In this document: in pieces, positions 5,370 to 5,477 of the stretch
Layout of the letters: each line of letters starts with the position of its first letter
Numbering within the stretch: the first letter of the stretch is position 1
Source: Caulobacteraceae bacterium
GTDB taxonomy: Bacteria > Pseudomonadota > Alphaproteobacteria > Caulobacterales > Caulobacteraceae
Length of the DNA: 5,477 nucleotides
NCBI GenBank assembly: GCA_030151985.1
Contig: JASLDZ010000169.1
Location: 1 to 5,477, forward strand
Direction of reading: 5' to 3'
The notes under the pieces: model-generated
Told to the model about the DNA's origin: nothing
Databases searched by the model: none
Seen by the model: the letters and a program-made list of their open reading frames with translations, nothing else
Position numbers and translations under genes: made by a program

Positions 5370-5477
5370 GCCCGCGCGTCCACCGCCCCGGACCGCTCCT
5401 GCCGAAGGGGCAGGGGGAACGCGCGCTGGCCTTCGTGGTCGCGGTGCTGGCGGCGCTCGCCTGCCTGGCCGCCGTCG
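5366..5477 (+). CDS. ftsX: Cell division membrane protein FtsX, N-terminal part (runs off the window)
   Basis: The 5' end of the gene for the FtsEX membrane subunit; only 37 complete codons are inside the window. The GTG at 5366-5368 overlaps the ftsE stop as GTGA, with GAGG (5357-5360) 5 nt upstream, so the pair is likely translationally coupled. The translation begins MSPRVHRPGPLLPKGQGERAL in style: a short, proline-containing cytoplasmic leader with a PLLP motif. From about residue 20 a hydrophobic run (ALAFVVAVLAALACLAAV) begins, which would be the first of the four FtsX membrane helices. Alphaproteobacterial FtsX proteins typically start with such a P-hydrophobic-hydrophobic-P leader directly before helix 1. 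The identity rests mainly on this and on its position after ftsE. The large periplasmic loop and remaining helices are outside the window. Confidence 0.85.
   Translation, partial: MSPRVHRPGPLLPKGQGERALAFVVAVLAALACLAAV

Overview
The window is GC-rich DNA with densely packed genes and strong G/C preference at third codon positions. Gene content and protein style point to an alphaproteobacterium, most likely of the Caulobacterales (Caulobacter/Phenylobacterium/Brevundimonas-like). The indicators are a 66-residue HIG1-type twin-transmembrane protein next to a PduO-type cobalamin adenosyltransferase, a secreted M13 metallopeptidase ending in KIW, an MJ0042 zinc-ribbon/DUF3426 membrane protein, and the ftsE-ftsX division pair. 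The family calls rest on motifs read in the translations. The order-level assignment is inference and no database was searched.

Layout, left to right. Bases 1-98 carry no gene I can support, only a possible promoter. A + strand pair follows: the HIG1/twin-TM protein (99-299) and, 30 nt later, cob(I)alamin adenosyltransferase with a TTG start (330-902), ending at a short hairpin plus T-run. Next on + is a full-length exported M13 endopeptidase (980-3022). Between it and the convergent minus-strand genes lies a 105-nt palindromic element (3059-3163) with two perfect 30-nt inverted arms. The minus-strand pair is a zinc-ribbon/DUF3426 membrane protein (4597-3743) whose stop overlaps the start of a hypoxanthine-type phosphoribosyltransferase (3750-3208). 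Divergent from that pair, on +, are ftsE (4656-5369) and the first 37 codons of ftsX, which run off the right edge.

How the genes work together. FtsE and FtsX form the ABC-type complex at the division septum that controls cell-wall hydrolysis; their GTGA overlap implies translational coupling. The zinc-ribbon and phosphoribosyltransferase genes are also coupled (ATGGCTGA) and share a very short divergent region with ftsEX. The adenosyltransferase makes adenosylcobalamin, the cofactor of enzymes such as methylmalonyl-CoA mutase. The M13 peptidase acts on peptides outside the inner membrane.

Most of the window is ordinary core-genome content and I see no clear novel multi-gene system. The points worth a second look are the palindromic element at 3059-3163, an AT-rich rare-codon patch inside ftsE that combines a TTAA half-site with a GANTC site, a G-tract at the phosphoribosyltransferase start, and a possible Shine-Dalgarno-masking hairpin before the M13 gene.
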